DNA of 64,000 nucleotides from Gemmatimonadota bacterium (GTDB lineage Bacteria > 4572-55 > J002), in the NCBI GenBank assembly GCA_003697105.1, contig RFFQ01000012.1, forward strand, positions 12,637 through 76,636. Reading direction: 5' to 3'. This document shows, in pieces, positions 42,668 through 52,300 of this stretch. The position numbers were made by a program, and so were the translations under genes. Each line of letters starts with the position of its first letter. Positions within the stretch are counted from its first letter, which is position 1. The notes under the pieces are model-generated. The model saw nothing but the letters and a program-made list of their open reading frames with translations. It did no database searches and was not told where the DNA came from.

Positions 42668-43888
42668 ATGAAAACGGTTCTGCAATGGCTGTTGCTGATC
42701 AGCTTGATGTTGGTTGCTAGCGGAAAAAGCCAACCGGTACGGACAATTACCAGCAGTGCCGAATTGCAAGCCCTTTTTGCCGAACCTGTTGACTCATTGC
42801 AAATTTATCTTCTGCGGGGTACGTACGAGTTGCAACCGCAGACGATTATCGATTCCAGTTGTGGTAACTGTGAAGACCCTGCCACACCGGTGGAAGCAAC
42901 CGTCGGGTTACAGATTAGCGGGAAGCATGTGGTTCTTGCCGGCGTCGCCGACCGGTCGGCAATTCTTCAGACCAACGCGGGATACGGAATTTTCTTCAAC
43001 GATTGTCAAGATTGCCGGCTGGAAAATCTCCAAATTACCGGTGGCATCCGTGACCCAGACCCTAACGCGACAAATGCGGCGGTCGTTGTCAAAAACAGCA
43101 CGGTGACAATCCAAAAAAACCGTATTTTTGCCAACATCGGCGATTCCAGTCGAGTTAATGAGACTGTTGTGGGTATTATGGGCATTGCCGGACGGGAAAA
43201 TGCTCTCATTAACATTTTTGATAATGAGATTGTGCAAAATTCATGGGATGGGATCGCGCTTTATCGTGGAGCTTCGGCCCATATTGCCCGCAATTTAATT
43301 GACGGCGTCGATCAGGTACGCGGGCGGCAAATTGGTGGAGGACGCGGTGTTGGCATCGGTGTGACATGGAATGCGGATGCCATCATTGAAGATAATTTAA
43401 TCCGGCGTTATTGGAAAGGCATTGGCCTATTTGTAGATGCCAACGGTATTGTTCGCCGCAACATTGTGGAAAATATTCTGACATGGGGTATGAGCCTGTG
43501 GGATGCCGGAAAAGGCAAGCCGGTCGGTGTTTTTCTGGATAATGTCATCTACCAGACGGGCGCTTGCGGGATGTCCATCACCCGGCAATTACCGGGACAA
43601 AATCCGGGAATGATCATCGGGAATATCATCATTCAAACGGGTCAGAATCCCATGTACGATGCACCGGATTACTACTGCTACCAGTGCCCACTGGCACTCC
43701 ATGCCGTACCCCGCACGTTTGATATCGAACAAAATCTATTTTATGATAACCGGCGTGGGTCCCCTGATCTACCCGACACGGATCTGAGTCCCGAGGCATT
43801 CCAACAAGCGTTGCAGTCGCGCTGCGAATCCCTGAAAGCCCACCCGTGGCACGAAAAATCCAGCATGGTGAAACAATTTTGTCCTTAA
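42668..43888 (+). CDS. Exported right-handed parallel beta-helix protein
   Basis: A 406-residue protein with a signal peptide (MKTVLQWLLLISLMLVASGKSQ). Residues about 80-330 are built of short strands with repeated N and I patterns (RLENLQITGG, VTIQKNRIFAN, ALINIFDNEIVQNSWDGIALYRGA, AIIEDNLIRRYWKGIGLFVDANG), as in NosD/pectate-lyase-like beta-helices. No specific catalytic triad can be assigned. It starts 13 bases after the amylase remnant, so the amylase decay may have placed it next to that promoter. It could be a polysaccharide lyase or a binding protein. Confidence 0.82.
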   Translation: MKTVLQWLLLISLMLVASGKSQPVRTITSSAELQALFAEPVDSLQIYLLRGTYELQPQTIIDSSCGNCEDPATPVEATVGLQISGKHVVLAGVADRSAILQTNAGYGIFFNDCQDCRLENLQITGGIRDPDPNATNAAVVVKNSTVTIQKNRIFANIGDSSRVNETVVGIMGIAGRENALINIFDNEIVQNSWDGIALYRGASAHIARNLIDGVDQVRGRQIGGGRGVGIGVTWNADAIIEDNLIRRYWKGIGLFVDANGIVRRNIVENILTWGMSLWDAGKGKPVGVFLDNVIYQTGACGMSITRQLPGQNPGMIIGNIIIQTGQNPMYDAPDYYCYQCPLALHAVPRTFDIEQNLFYDNRRGSPDLPDTDLSPEAFQQALQSRCESLKAHPWHEKSSMVKQFCP

Positions 43889-43918
43889 CCGTGATTCACT
43901 TTTATTTGGAGAACAAAA

Positions 43919-44146
43919 ATGGCAGATTGCAAATACATAGAAGCGTGTCCGTTCTTTAACGAAAAATTGCCAAATATGCCGGCCATGACAAAACTCATCA
44001 AAAAGCAGTATTGTCATGGAAATTTCACGGAGTGCGCCCGGCTCATCGCCTACGAAGCGACCGGTATCGAAGTGCTACCGAATACCATGTACCCCAATGA
44101 CAGCAAAGCCGCACAAGCATTTATCCAAGAACATCAAAAAAAGTAA
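43919..44146 (+). CDS. Four-cysteine mini-protein
   Basis: A 75-residue soluble protein with cysteines at 4, 10, 32 and 39 (CKYIEAC and CHGNFTEC). Short proteins with this KYIExCPFFN...YC..xxxxCAR pattern are widespread in bacteria and are annotated as hypothetical. Four spaced cysteines would suit a zinc or Fe-S site, but that is inference. GGAG lies about 10 bases before the ATG. A terminator follows at 44247-44280. Confidence 0.75.
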   Translation: MADCKYIEACPFFNEKLPNMPAMTKLIKKQYCHGNFTECARLIAYEATGIEVLPNTMYPNDSKAAQAFIQEHQKK

Positions 44147-44246
44147 GACTGTGTCATCAGATAGGCTCATCTACCGCCCCAATATTCCGCCAGATTCGGC
44201 GTATTGAGCGAGCCGAAATAACACCACCATAATAATTCAAATGAAA

Positions 44247-44280
44247 GAGGCAAAGACGGATAATCTTTGCCTCATTTTTT
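44247..44280 (+). terminator. Intrinsic terminator or attenuator before the POT transporter gene
   Basis: A nine-base-pair perfect stem GAGGCAAAG (44247-44255) and CTTTGCCTC (44265-44273) is followed by ATTTTTT. The transporter ribosome site starts 18 bases further on, too close for a separate promoter between them. Confidence 0.88.
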
Positions 44281-44309
44281 CCAAACCCTTCAACCTAAAG
44301 GAGACTCCA

Positions 44310-45650
44310 TTGGCGAAGACTCAACCAAAATATCCTCCCGGCATTCCGTACATCATCGGGAATGAATTTGCAGAGCGATTCAGTTATTACGGCATGAAGA
44401 CCATCCTCGTGGTTTTTATGACCCAATACCTGATGAGTAACAGCGGCACCCTAGACCCGATGTCTGAAGCAGACGCCAAATATTGGTACCACATGTTCAG
44501 TATGGCAAACTATTTTTTCCCCATTATTGGGGCGATTATCTCCGATATTTTTTGGGGGAAGTACAAAACGATCATCAATTTGTCGATTGTTTACTGTCTG
44601 GGACACCTGTTTTTGGGGTTGTTCGAGACGCGGTTCGGATTAGCCATGGGTTTGACCCTAATCGCTATTGGTTCCGGCGGGATTAAACCCTGTGTTTCAG
44701 CTCATGTGGGTGATCAATTTAGTGAGAAAAACAAGTCATTATTGACAAAAATGTTCAGCAATTTCTACTTGGCGATCAATATTGGGGCGGCAACCTCTTC
44801 CCTACTGACACCCGTCTTATTAGAAATATATGGACCCCACATCGCCTTTGGGTTACCGGGCGTGTTAATGCTCATTGCCACGATCATCTTTTGGATGGGC
44901 CGGAATAAGTTTGTCGCCATGCCGCCGGTGGGTATTGAACAATACAAACGTGATTTGCTGAGCCCCCAAGGAAAAAAAGCGCTGAAAAATCTGAGCTTGA
45001 TTTACTTGTTTGTGTCTATTTTTTGGTCTTTGTTTGATCAAACAGGTTCATCATGGGTTTTGCAAGCCCAACACATGGATCGGTGGGTGAATTTGGGTTT
45101 TGTTCAATTTGAGTTGCTTTCTTCGCAGATACAAGCGTTCAATCCGGTGCTGATCATCATTTTAATCCCTACATTTGCCTATGTGGTCTATCCGTTTGCC
45201 AATCGCTTTTTTGATTTTACGGCATTGCGGCGAATGTCTGTTGGTTTTTTTGTTGCGGCAGCCTCATTTGCGCTTTGTGCGGTGGCGCAAAGCTTGATCG
45301 ATGGCGGCGGGACTCCAAGCATTCTCTGGCAATTTTTCGCCTATTTTCTGATCACGATTGCGGAAATTCTGATCTCCATCACCGCGTTGGAATTTGCTTA
45401 TACGCAGGCACCCCATAACATGAAATCGTTTATCATGGGGTTTTACTTGCTTTCGATTTCGCTGGGGAATTTCGTGACAGCGATGGTGAATCATTTCATC
45501 CAAAACCCGGATGGCAGTTCCAAATTGGCTGGTGCCGCCTATTTTTGGTTTTTTGTGGTGCTAGTCAGCATCACCGGTTTTATCTTTATGTTTATTTCGC
45601 GACATTATAAAGAAGAGATTTATTTGCAATCGCGGGAGAAACTCGGATAA
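44310..45650 (+). CDS. POT/PTR family proton-dependent oligopeptide transporter
   Basis: A 446-residue membrane protein with about 12 or more helices. The start is TTG at 44310 with AAGGAG six bases upstream; an in-frame ATG at 44241 would place the terminator hairpin inside the coding region. The family ExxERFxYY proton-coupling motif is present as EFAERFSYYGMK near residue 22, and a TLIAIGSGGIKPCVSAHVGDQF segment lies near 120. It imports di- and tripeptides with protons across the cytoplasmic membrane. A terminator follows. Confidence 0.92.
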   Translation: MAKTQPKYPPGIPYIIGNEFAERFSYYGMKTILVVFMTQYLMSNSGTLDPMSEADAKYWYHMFSMANYFFPIIGAIISDIFWGKYKTIINLSIVYCLGHLFLGLFETRFGLAMGLTLIAIGSGGIKPCVSAHVGDQFSEKNKSLLTKMFSNFYLAINIGAATSSLLTPVLLEIYGPHIAFGLPGVLMLIATIIFWMGRNKFVAMPPVGIEQYKRDLLSPQGKKALKNLSLIYLFVSIFWSLFDQTGSSWVLQAQHMDRWVNLGFVQFELLSSQIQAFNPVLIIILIPTFAYVVYPFANRFFDFTALRRMSVGFFVAAASFALCAVAQSLIDGGGTPSILWQFFAYFLITIAEILISITALEFAYTQAPHNMKSFIMGFYLLSISLGNFVTAMVNHFIQNPDGSSKLAGAAYFWFFVVLVSITGFIFMFISRHYKEEIYLQSREKLG

Positions 45651-45674
45651 CGGGTAGAAACCGGAAAAAATAAC

Positions 45675-45703
45675 AGGCGACTCTTTGCGGAGTCGCCTTT
45701 TTT
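45675..45703 (+). terminator. Intrinsic terminator after the POT transporter gene
   Basis: A nine-base-pair stem AGGCGACTC (45675-45683) and GAGTCGCCT (45690-45698) with a six-base loop, then a T run to 45703. The other strand also has a T run further out, so it may act in both directions between convergent genes. The rest of the gap to 45827 contains only a weak small hairpin. Confidence 0.92.
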
Positions 45704-45827
45704 AGTGGTTATCATAGTGGAATTTTGGCTTACGGGATTTACCCAGTTCCGAGGTTCCATTTCGGGGGCAATCCTCTACCAAATTCACGGAGGAATCATC
45801 GTGAAAATTCAAACCGTTTTTTACCGG

Positions 45828-46628
45828 TTATTTTTCCGGGGAGATCAAATACTGTACATTTTCTGGAAGGCGGAAATTAAAATCATCATCTTTAATGGCA
45901 CGGTTCAATTCTTGATCGCGGAAGCTAAGTTGCACGGACTCCCCGGTCGTTGGACGCTCAATACGGATGCGTTGCGGGCGCCAATGGGTAAAAATCTGGG
46001 TATAATCCTCCAGTACCATGCGGTAGATGAGGGTATTGGCGCGGTCTAAGCGTTGGATTTCCACCGGATTGAGGGTTTCCGGTTCTAACCAGTAGTAGAA
46101 TGTTCCGGTTGCCTGAGTGACGGTCAAAAGATAATATTGCCCATCCGCCCGCACGGAGGAAGACCCAATATCATCCCACAGAAACGCCAAGCCCCCGTCC
46201 AGTAGCGCAAAGAGGTCATCAAAATTGATTTCTGCCCCGATGATATTCGCTAATTCGTTGGAATCGGTGGTGGTTTCAATCAGTGTATTTTCCACCGGCA
46301 CATAAACGCGCACTGAATCCTGTTTAATGGTAACAATAGCTCCTAAAATTCCCAAGGGACCGAAAATATCCAGCCGCAGATGATCCGGTTTGCGAAAGAG
46401 GAGCGCCCCGTTAAAGACATTCCGTTGGTGGTCTCTCTCGATGTGGATTTTTGTGACAGCCCGTAGCGTGCGGAAAGCGGCGCTTCGCTGGCGGAGAGTC
46501 GTGATGATTGATTTATCGGTCTGTTTGAGAATTACCGGCGCTGTGGAGCGTATTTGGCGGGAACATCCCCCTGAAGAGAGGGCAAGGAAGAGGCTGAGGA
46601 GGAGGAGCCCGAAGAATTTACTGGGCAT
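45828..46628 (-). CDS. DUF4292/LolA-like lipoprotein
   Basis: A 266-residue protein with a lipoprotein signal peptide (lipobox SGGC near residue 22). It then has a half-barrel-like beta pattern: LRAVTKIHIERDHQRNVFNGALLFRKPDHLRLDIFGPLG is shared in part with DUF4292 and LolA/LolB-type lipid carriers (shown here only as segments TKIHIERD, FNGALLFRKP and LRLDIFGP). It probably acts in the periplasm or at the outer membrane. Its start overlaps the TPR gene stop by 11 bases, a coupling often seen for DUF4292 behind TPR proteins in the FCB group. Molecular function is not established. Confidence 0.8.
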   Translation of the reverse strand: MPSKFFGLLLLSLFLALSSGGCSRQIRSTAPVILKQTDKSIITTLRQRSAAFRTLRAVTKIHIERDHQRNVFNGALLFRKPDHLRLDIFGPLGILGAIVTIKQDSVRVYVPVENTLIETTTDSNELANIIGAEINFDDLFALLDGGLAFLWDDIGSSSVRADGQYYLLTVTQATGTFYYWLEPETLNPVEIQRLDRANTLIYRMVLEDYTQIFTHWRPQRIRIERPTTGESVQLSFRDQELNRAIKDDDFNFRLPENVQYLISPEK

Positions 46629-48501
46629 TATCGATTTTCTCCTGAATGGCTGCGGGATTTTCGGGTTTTAATTCCACGGCACGTTGCCACTGCTCTATCG
46701 CTTTTTGAGTCATACCGAGCGCCTGATAGACATCCCCCAAATGGTCATGAATCACGGGGTCATCCACACCCGTTTGGAGGGCTTTTTCCAGTTGGAGCCG
46801 GGCATCACTCAGCCGTCCCATCTGAAAATAGACCCAGCCCAGACTATCCAGAAAAAAGCCATTTTCTGGCTCTAAATCCACCGCTTTTTGGATCAGTTCC
46901 AGCGATTCCTCCAAATTAATGCCCGCCTCTGCTTGCATATAACCCAGATAATTCAGGACGGTTGCATTTTCCGGGTTGATGTCCAAAATTCGATAAAACA
47001 CCATCGCGGCTTGGTCGAGGTCTCCTAACCGTTCATAGGCAACACCTAACCCAAACAGCACGTTTTCATTTTGGGGATTCGCTTCGAGTGCCTTTTGATA
47101 CGCCACAATTGCTTTTTCATAGGATTTATTTTGACGGTAGGTCGTACCCATCAATTCATAAGGAGAGGTGGTCGGATCATCCAATAACGGAATTGCTTTT
47201 TCAAAGGCGATTTTCGCCATGTTTTCATCTTCCAGACGGAGATAGCAATCTCCAATATTGAGCCATGCTTGGGGCATATTGGGGTCATAGATCAGGGCGG
47301 TTTCAAAACTGACAATGGCTTGTTGGCAATCCCCGGCATTCAGATAAAATCGTCCTTCATAAAAATAAATCGAGGGGTCTTCGGGGTCAATTTTTTGCGC
47401 TTCTCCGAGGGCAAAAAGGGCATCTTCATTCCGGTCTAATTGTTGGTAAGCTAGGGCAAGTTGGGTCCAGGCGTTCACCAAGGTGGGGTCATATTTTAGG
47501 GCGATTTCCAGTTGTTCTACGGCGTTTTCGGGTTTGCCGGCATCTAGGTACACTTCACCAAGCATCATGTACAATACGGGGTCTAATGGATGCAGTTCAA
47601 TCAACTTTTCATATTGGGCAATGGCTTTGTCAAATTCCATACCCCAGTGGTAGAAGAGTCCTAATTGGCGCTGAACCTCATAATTATCTCCAACGACGTT
47701 TTCCATGCCTTCGAGCAAGGTAGCGGCATCGGCAAATCGGCGCTCTTCTACGTACAGGTCCAATAATCGCCGGAGAAATCGCGGATTATCCGGTTCGAGC
47801 CGGACCAAGCTCTCGTATGCCCGGATCGCTTTAGGTTTGTTTTCCTGCGCTTCATACATTCGAGCCAATTTGATGTGAACATCGAACCAATCCCGATTCA
47901 ACATTGCTGCTCGTTCGTAGCTATCCATTGCCAACGGGGTCAGGTCATACTGCTCATAAATTTGCCCGACCCGAAAATAGAGAATCGCCGATTGCAAATT
48001 ACGCTTCATGATCGACTCACAAAAATCAAGAATGTTCCTCGGATCGGGTTCGAGGTCATACAGTTGCAACAATCGCATAAAGATTCCGATCCGGGTTGAA
48101 TCCGACTCAATAACCCGCTTATAATTCTCCTTAGCGCAATCCAGCCGGTCGAGCGCGTCGCAAAACTCAGCCAATGCCAGAATCATTTCCACATCGTCTG
48201 GGGCGAATGCAAGCCCTTTTTTAATGGTTTCAATAGCTTGATTGCTACGCCCTGTTTCAAAATAAATGATCGCAATATCACGGTAAACTCGTACCAGCGA
48301 GGGGTCTAATTTGAGTACCGTTTCAAATTTTTCCATTGCCGCTTTGGTATTGCCTGCTTCTTTCAGTAACACTCCTTCCAAATATTGCAGATACGCACTG
48401 GCACGATTGTCAATATCTTCCACTGAGGTGATTGCCTGTACAGAAGCGGTCAGGCACAGGATAATTAGCGCGGGTATTGTCCAAAAAACCCTACGATTCA
48501 T
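46618..48501 (-). CDS. Exported TPR-repeat protein
   Basis: A 627-residue protein with a signal peptide (MNRRVFWTIPALIILCLTASVQA) and about 16 tetratricopeptide repeats filling the rest. Many show the A-x-x-x-Y/F and final P signature (AIAQYEKLIELHPLDP, AIVAYQKALEANPQN, AIEQWQRAVELKPENP). It is a protein-binding scaffold facing the periplasm or attached to the outer membrane. With the DUF4292 lipoprotein it forms a two-gene unit possibly related to outer-membrane assembly. It starts 15 bases after nth; AAGGAG is about 11 bases before the ATG. Confidence 0.92.
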   Translation of the reverse strand: MNRRVFWTIPALIILCLTASVQAITSVEDIDNRASAYLQYLEGVLLKEAGNTKAAMEKFETVLKLDPSLVRVYRDIAIIYFETGRSNQAIETIKKGLAFAPDDVEMILALAEFCDALDRLDCAKENYKRVIESDSTRIGIFMRLLQLYDLEPDPRNILDFCESIMKRNLQSAILYFRVGQIYEQYDLTPLAMDSYERAAMLNRDWFDVHIKLARMYEAQENKPKAIRAYESLVRLEPDNPRFLRRLLDLYVEERRFADAATLLEGMENVVGDNYEVQRQLGLFYHWGMEFDKAIAQYEKLIELHPLDPVLYMMLGEVYLDAGKPENAVEQLEIALKYDPTLVNAWTQLALAYQQLDRNEDALFALGEAQKIDPEDPSIYFYEGRFYLNAGDCQQAIVSFETALIYDPNMPQAWLNIGDCYLRLEDENMAKIAFEKAIPLLDDPTTSPYELMGTTYRQNKSYEKAIVAYQKALEANPQNENVLFGLGVAYERLGDLDQAAMVFYRILDINPENATVLNYLGYMQAEAGINLEESLELIQKAVDLEPENGFFLDSLGWVYFQMGRLSDARLQLEKALQTGVDDPVIHDHLGDVYQALGMTQKAIEQWQRAVELKPENPAAIQEKIDNAQ

Positions 48502-48516
48502 GATAATGCAATCTCC

Positions 48517-49173
48517 TTAACATTTATGATCTTGACGAGAGGGACATAAGTCATTCAAAGGGCATGTTGTACATTGAGGGCGACGTGCGATACACGTTTT
48601 GCGCCCATGTAAGATCATCGCATGCGAGAAATAGACCCAATCTTCCTGAGGAACAATTTTCATTAAATCCTGTTCGATCTTCACTGCATTTTTGGGATGG
48701 TCAACTAATTTCAATAGATTGGTGATGCGGGTCACATGCGTATCCACCACAATACCTTCGGGCTTATGGAAGGCATCCCCAAGTACAACATTAGCGGTTT
48801 TGCGCCCGACACCGGCAAGGGCAGTCAACTCTGCCATTGTTTGGGGCACTTCTCCGTTGTGATGTTCTACCAATGCTCGGCAGCACTGCTGAATGTTACG
48901 TGCCTTGTTGCGGTAAAATCCCGTGGAGCGGATCATCTCCTCCAATTCTGGGAGTGGCGCCTGAGCAAAATCAGCGGCAGTCGGATATTTTTCAAATAGC
49001 GCCGGCGTCACCATATTAACCCGTTTATCCGTACACTGAGCCGACAAAATAGTAGCAATAAGCAGTTGCAACGGGCTATTATGGTGCAAGGCACAGTGGG
49101 CATCGGGGAATTCGGTTTTAAGCCGTTCTAGCACCTTTTTGACACGAAAACGGCGATGTTCTAGGGACTCCAA
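48517..49173 (-). CDS. nth: Endonuclease III
   Basis: A 218-residue base-excision repair glycosylase/AP lyase. The TTG at 49173, with AAAGGAG five bases upstream, is the best start; the longer frame covers the promoter. The helix-hairpin-helix LAGVGRKTANVVLG near residue 100 carries the catalytic Lys, and VDTHVTRI near 122 the catalytic Asp. A C-terminal 4Fe-4S loop C-x6-C-x2-C-x5-C is complete. It removes oxidised pyrimidines from DNA. It is the first gene of the nth-TPR-DUF4292 unit. Confidence 0.95.
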   Translation of the reverse strand: MESLEHRRFRVKKVLERLKTEFPDAHCALHHNSPLQLLIATILSAQCTDKRVNMVTPALFEKYPTAADFAQAPLPELEEMIRSTGFYRNKARNIQQCCRALVEHHNGEVPQTMAELTALAGVGRKTANVVLGDAFHKPEGIVVDTHVTRITNLLKLVDHPKNAVKIEQDLMKIVPQEDWVYFSHAMILHGRKTCIARRPQCTTCPLNDLCPSRQDHKC

Positions 49174-49226
49174 AGCAACTCCTTTATCGACGGCGACCTT
49201 CTGGGATGTGCAACCCACCAGCGCCA

Positions 49227-49256
49227 ATAATAACAAACTAAAATTAGGCCTGTCAA
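49227..49256 (-). promoter_or_regulatory. Predicted promoter of nth
   Basis: On the minus strand TTGACA (49256-49251), an 18-base spacer and TATTAT (49232-49227). Transcription would start near 49220, about 47 bases before the TTG start. Its presence argues against the longer coding frame. Confidence 0.6.
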
Positions 49257-49286
49257 ATTATTTATAGCGACACCTTCATTTAGAAT

Positions 49287-49321
49287 AAAAAATCGCTGAA
49301 GGTTCTGCCTCCAGCGATTTT
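49287..49321 (-). terminator. Intrinsic terminator after the giant exported protein gene
   Basis: On the minus strand AAAATCGCTG pairs with CAGCGATTTT (49312-49321 with 49289-49298), with further pairing inside, and the tail reads TTTTTTATTC. It is the second of two hairpins behind the giant gene. Confidence 0.9.
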
Positions 49322-49342
49322 ACGACTCATCTCAAGAAACCG

Positions 49343-49379
49343 TGCCGGTCTCTTTTCGAGTGAATCCAAGAGACCGGCA
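49343..49379 (-). other. Perfect 12-bp hairpin directly behind the giant gene
   Basis: TGCCGGTCTCTT (49343-49354) and AAGAGACCGGCA (49368-49379) are perfect inverted copies with a 13-base loop, 16 bases past the stop. No T run follows. It may stabilise the 3' end of the very long mRNA before the true terminator. Confidence 0.75.
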
Positions 49380-49394
49380 GGTATTAGAGCCAGT

Positions 49395-52300
49395 TTACTT
49401 CAACATCACCATACTCCGCGTCATGCTGAAGTCACCCGCAGTGATACGATAGACGTACACGCCACTGGCAACCGCGTTGCCGAGTTCATCCGTGCCATCC
49501 CATGTTGCGGTGTAGTAACCCGCCTCCCGCGGCGCATTGACCAGCGTTTTCACCAACTGACCGGCGGCATTGTAAATTTCCAGATTTACATGCGCCTTGA
49601 CAGGTAATTGGTACCGGATTGAGGTCGTCGGGTTGAATGGGTTTGGCGTGTTTTGAGCCATGTCGTAGGTTACCGGAACATCTACGGATGGGGTTTGTTG
49701 TTTGCTTTCCGAGCTAATTTCAAGTTCTGTGACGGATTCAACCGCTTCCGCCAGTTGTTGACCTCGCGAGGTCATGCTCACGTCACTCTTGAGCGTGAGT
49801 TCTGTTTCGCCTGAGAATCGTGCCCGGAAGGTCACGTTTGCGAGCACACCTTCACCATTCACCCCGCCAGCGGCGGCACCAAGGCGAGTCATATCAATCC
49901 GAACCGTACCTTGCTCAACATCGTTGTGGAAGAAGAGCGTTGGTGTACCATCCATGCGGAGGAAGGAGCCTTCTTCGACACGGACGAGTTCAAATTGAGC
50001 GGCATCATATTCGACTTCCAGACTCGTTGCAAACAAGTCTATTGCCTCATTCGCTATAATGCTAAAGGTGTATTCTTCACCTTCCACAAACGACCGCGAA
50101 CCGGTCAGGCTTTCTAAGTGATAAACCGGCGCGCTGGATGCTCGGTGTGCCAAAGCGTGATCCACTGCCTGATCCGCAATCCGGCTAGCACCGGCATAGG
50201 TATCGTAATACAACGCGAAGAGCGTCAAATCTGCCAGATTGATCCGGTAACGCCCACTTGGGATATTATCCGCCCCGCCACCTGCGAGGATCGGTGCACT
50301 ACCGTTTTCACCGGCATAGATACCAATATTACAGATCGGGTTCCAGTTACCAGAAACTTGACCTGTAGCGGGGTCATAGTACGAATTCAAGGCGTAATAA
50401 ATCACCAAGACGTCATCTAAGCCCCCGATGTAACCATCCCCGTTGAAATCCGCTGGCGAGAAGAAGTCTGAAATTTCCAGTTCAACGGGCATTTCTACAT
50501 TACCGGTTGAGGCTTCAAATGTGACGGTCCAGTTGTACACACCCGCGACAACATCACCATCAATCATATCATCATTATCTTGATCGAAATCGAAGATAAA
50601 GTAAACGACGGCACTGCTCGGCTCATCTGAATTTTGGCCATATAAGGTCAAACCGCCATCGATTTGCGCATCATCAAAGGTCAACCATCCTTCTGTGCCC
50701 GAAACTCCCGAGACCGTAACGGTAGCACTTGGGTCAAAAGCGGGGTTCGTAAGGCGCACAGCGACGCGTTCGGAGACATCTTCATCATCAATGGGGACAA
50801 AGAAGGCTTCCAGCATATCCGTATCCGCTTCAAAGTTCGGATGAACAACGAGTTCTGCGGGAACATCCAGAATCGCGCATTCTGGACCAACGATGTCGCT
50901 ATTGCCAACGTTGTACCGGGCGGCAACGCCGTAGCAGTACTCAACGCCAAACTCGACATTCTCATCTACATACGATGTTTGCCGTCCTGTCCAGATCAGC
51001 GTCCATTCCTCTTCAGAGGCAAGCCGGCGATAGAGATTATAGCCAAGTAACCGGATGTCGCGAAGGTCTGAATCCTGTTGCACGGCTTTAGACGCGGCAA
51101 CCGATTTGGCATTATCACCAATTGATGCCGCCGCAACTTTTGTCAACGGGGTAATATCCCGCTCTCCACCAATGCGCTCGGCGCTATCCCAACTGACATG
51201 GATCGTACCTTCATCGAGCATTGCTTCTGCCATGAGGTTTGCTGGACCTGCCGGCGCACCGACCGTAATGGTTACCGGAACATCAACCACCCGTTGATTG
51301 GGATCGTTGCTTCGGAATTGCAATGTTGTTTGGTAGGTATCACCCGATTCAAAATCAGTCGCATCCACCGTCATCATCATGTTATGAGATGTACCGCCCG
51401 GTATCATGAACCAGTGTTCATCCATCGTCAGCCAGTGGCCGACTAATTCCACCGGTGTTGTGCTGAAGCGAATGGCGGTACGCCGGCGAATCCGCGGGGC
51501 ACCGTCGGCGTATGTGCCATTATAGTAATATTGGAGACCTTTGGTACCGTGCATATTTTCAATCCCGATAGAAAGGTCTGTTTGACGAGGTGCGGTTCTG
51601 TATTGAAATACCAGATCGCCATTCGATTTGAACAACACTTGGAAGGTTTCCCGTTGGGTGCTACTCCCAAAATGCGGGACACGGCTGAATTCCACCACAA
51701 ATGTACCATTGCCGTCATCATAGACAAAGATACCACCTGCTGCCGACGGATTTAAGTCATCCCACAGCGGGGCAATGAGATTATTTGCCAAGTTCATGGT
51801 GGGGATGGGGCTAGAACTCAAGCTATTGTTGCCCGGATCATCACCTAAGGACATCCAACCATTGGAACAAATCCAAAGGGTGTTATAGCTTTCACCGTAG
51901 TAAGTGAAGTTGAACGGCAAGGTTACCATACCGCGGTCATCATCACCCAGCGGATTACCTGCGGCATTGAGTACCGGTGTACCATTGCCATCATAAGCCG
52001 GATCGATTTCCATCCAGTCATATTGAGCTTGATAGGCATAGTACGGATAGGCATAGGCGGGATTCATACCGACAATATCAGCCCGGTCAACGTACAGATT
52101 CGCTTCACCGAGGTTACTGAGCGGCATCGAGATCGTTTGAACTTCACCTGCCGAAACTTCCGCCGCAAATTCTACCGGTGCGTTCAAGTCTGGAGCCGAC
52201 AAAACGGTAACTTCAGCAACCGAACTCCGCATCCCGGGAGCGCCATCATACACAGCGGCAACTTGATAGGTGTATGTCCAGCCCGGTGTTACGTTATAAT

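Noticed and set aside
44241-44309. ATG start for the POT transporter at 44241
   Set aside because: This would translate through a clear terminator hairpin and has no ribosome site. The TTG at 44310 has AAGGAG six bases upstream and begins the normal family N-terminus.
49174-49236. Lipoprotein-like N-terminal extension of endonuclease III (LLLLALVGC)
   Set aside because: The extension begins with a TTG lacking a ribosome site and covers a good promoter (TTGACA, 18 bases, TATTAT). A TTG at 49173 has AAAGGAG at proper distance. The lipobox look is probably chance.
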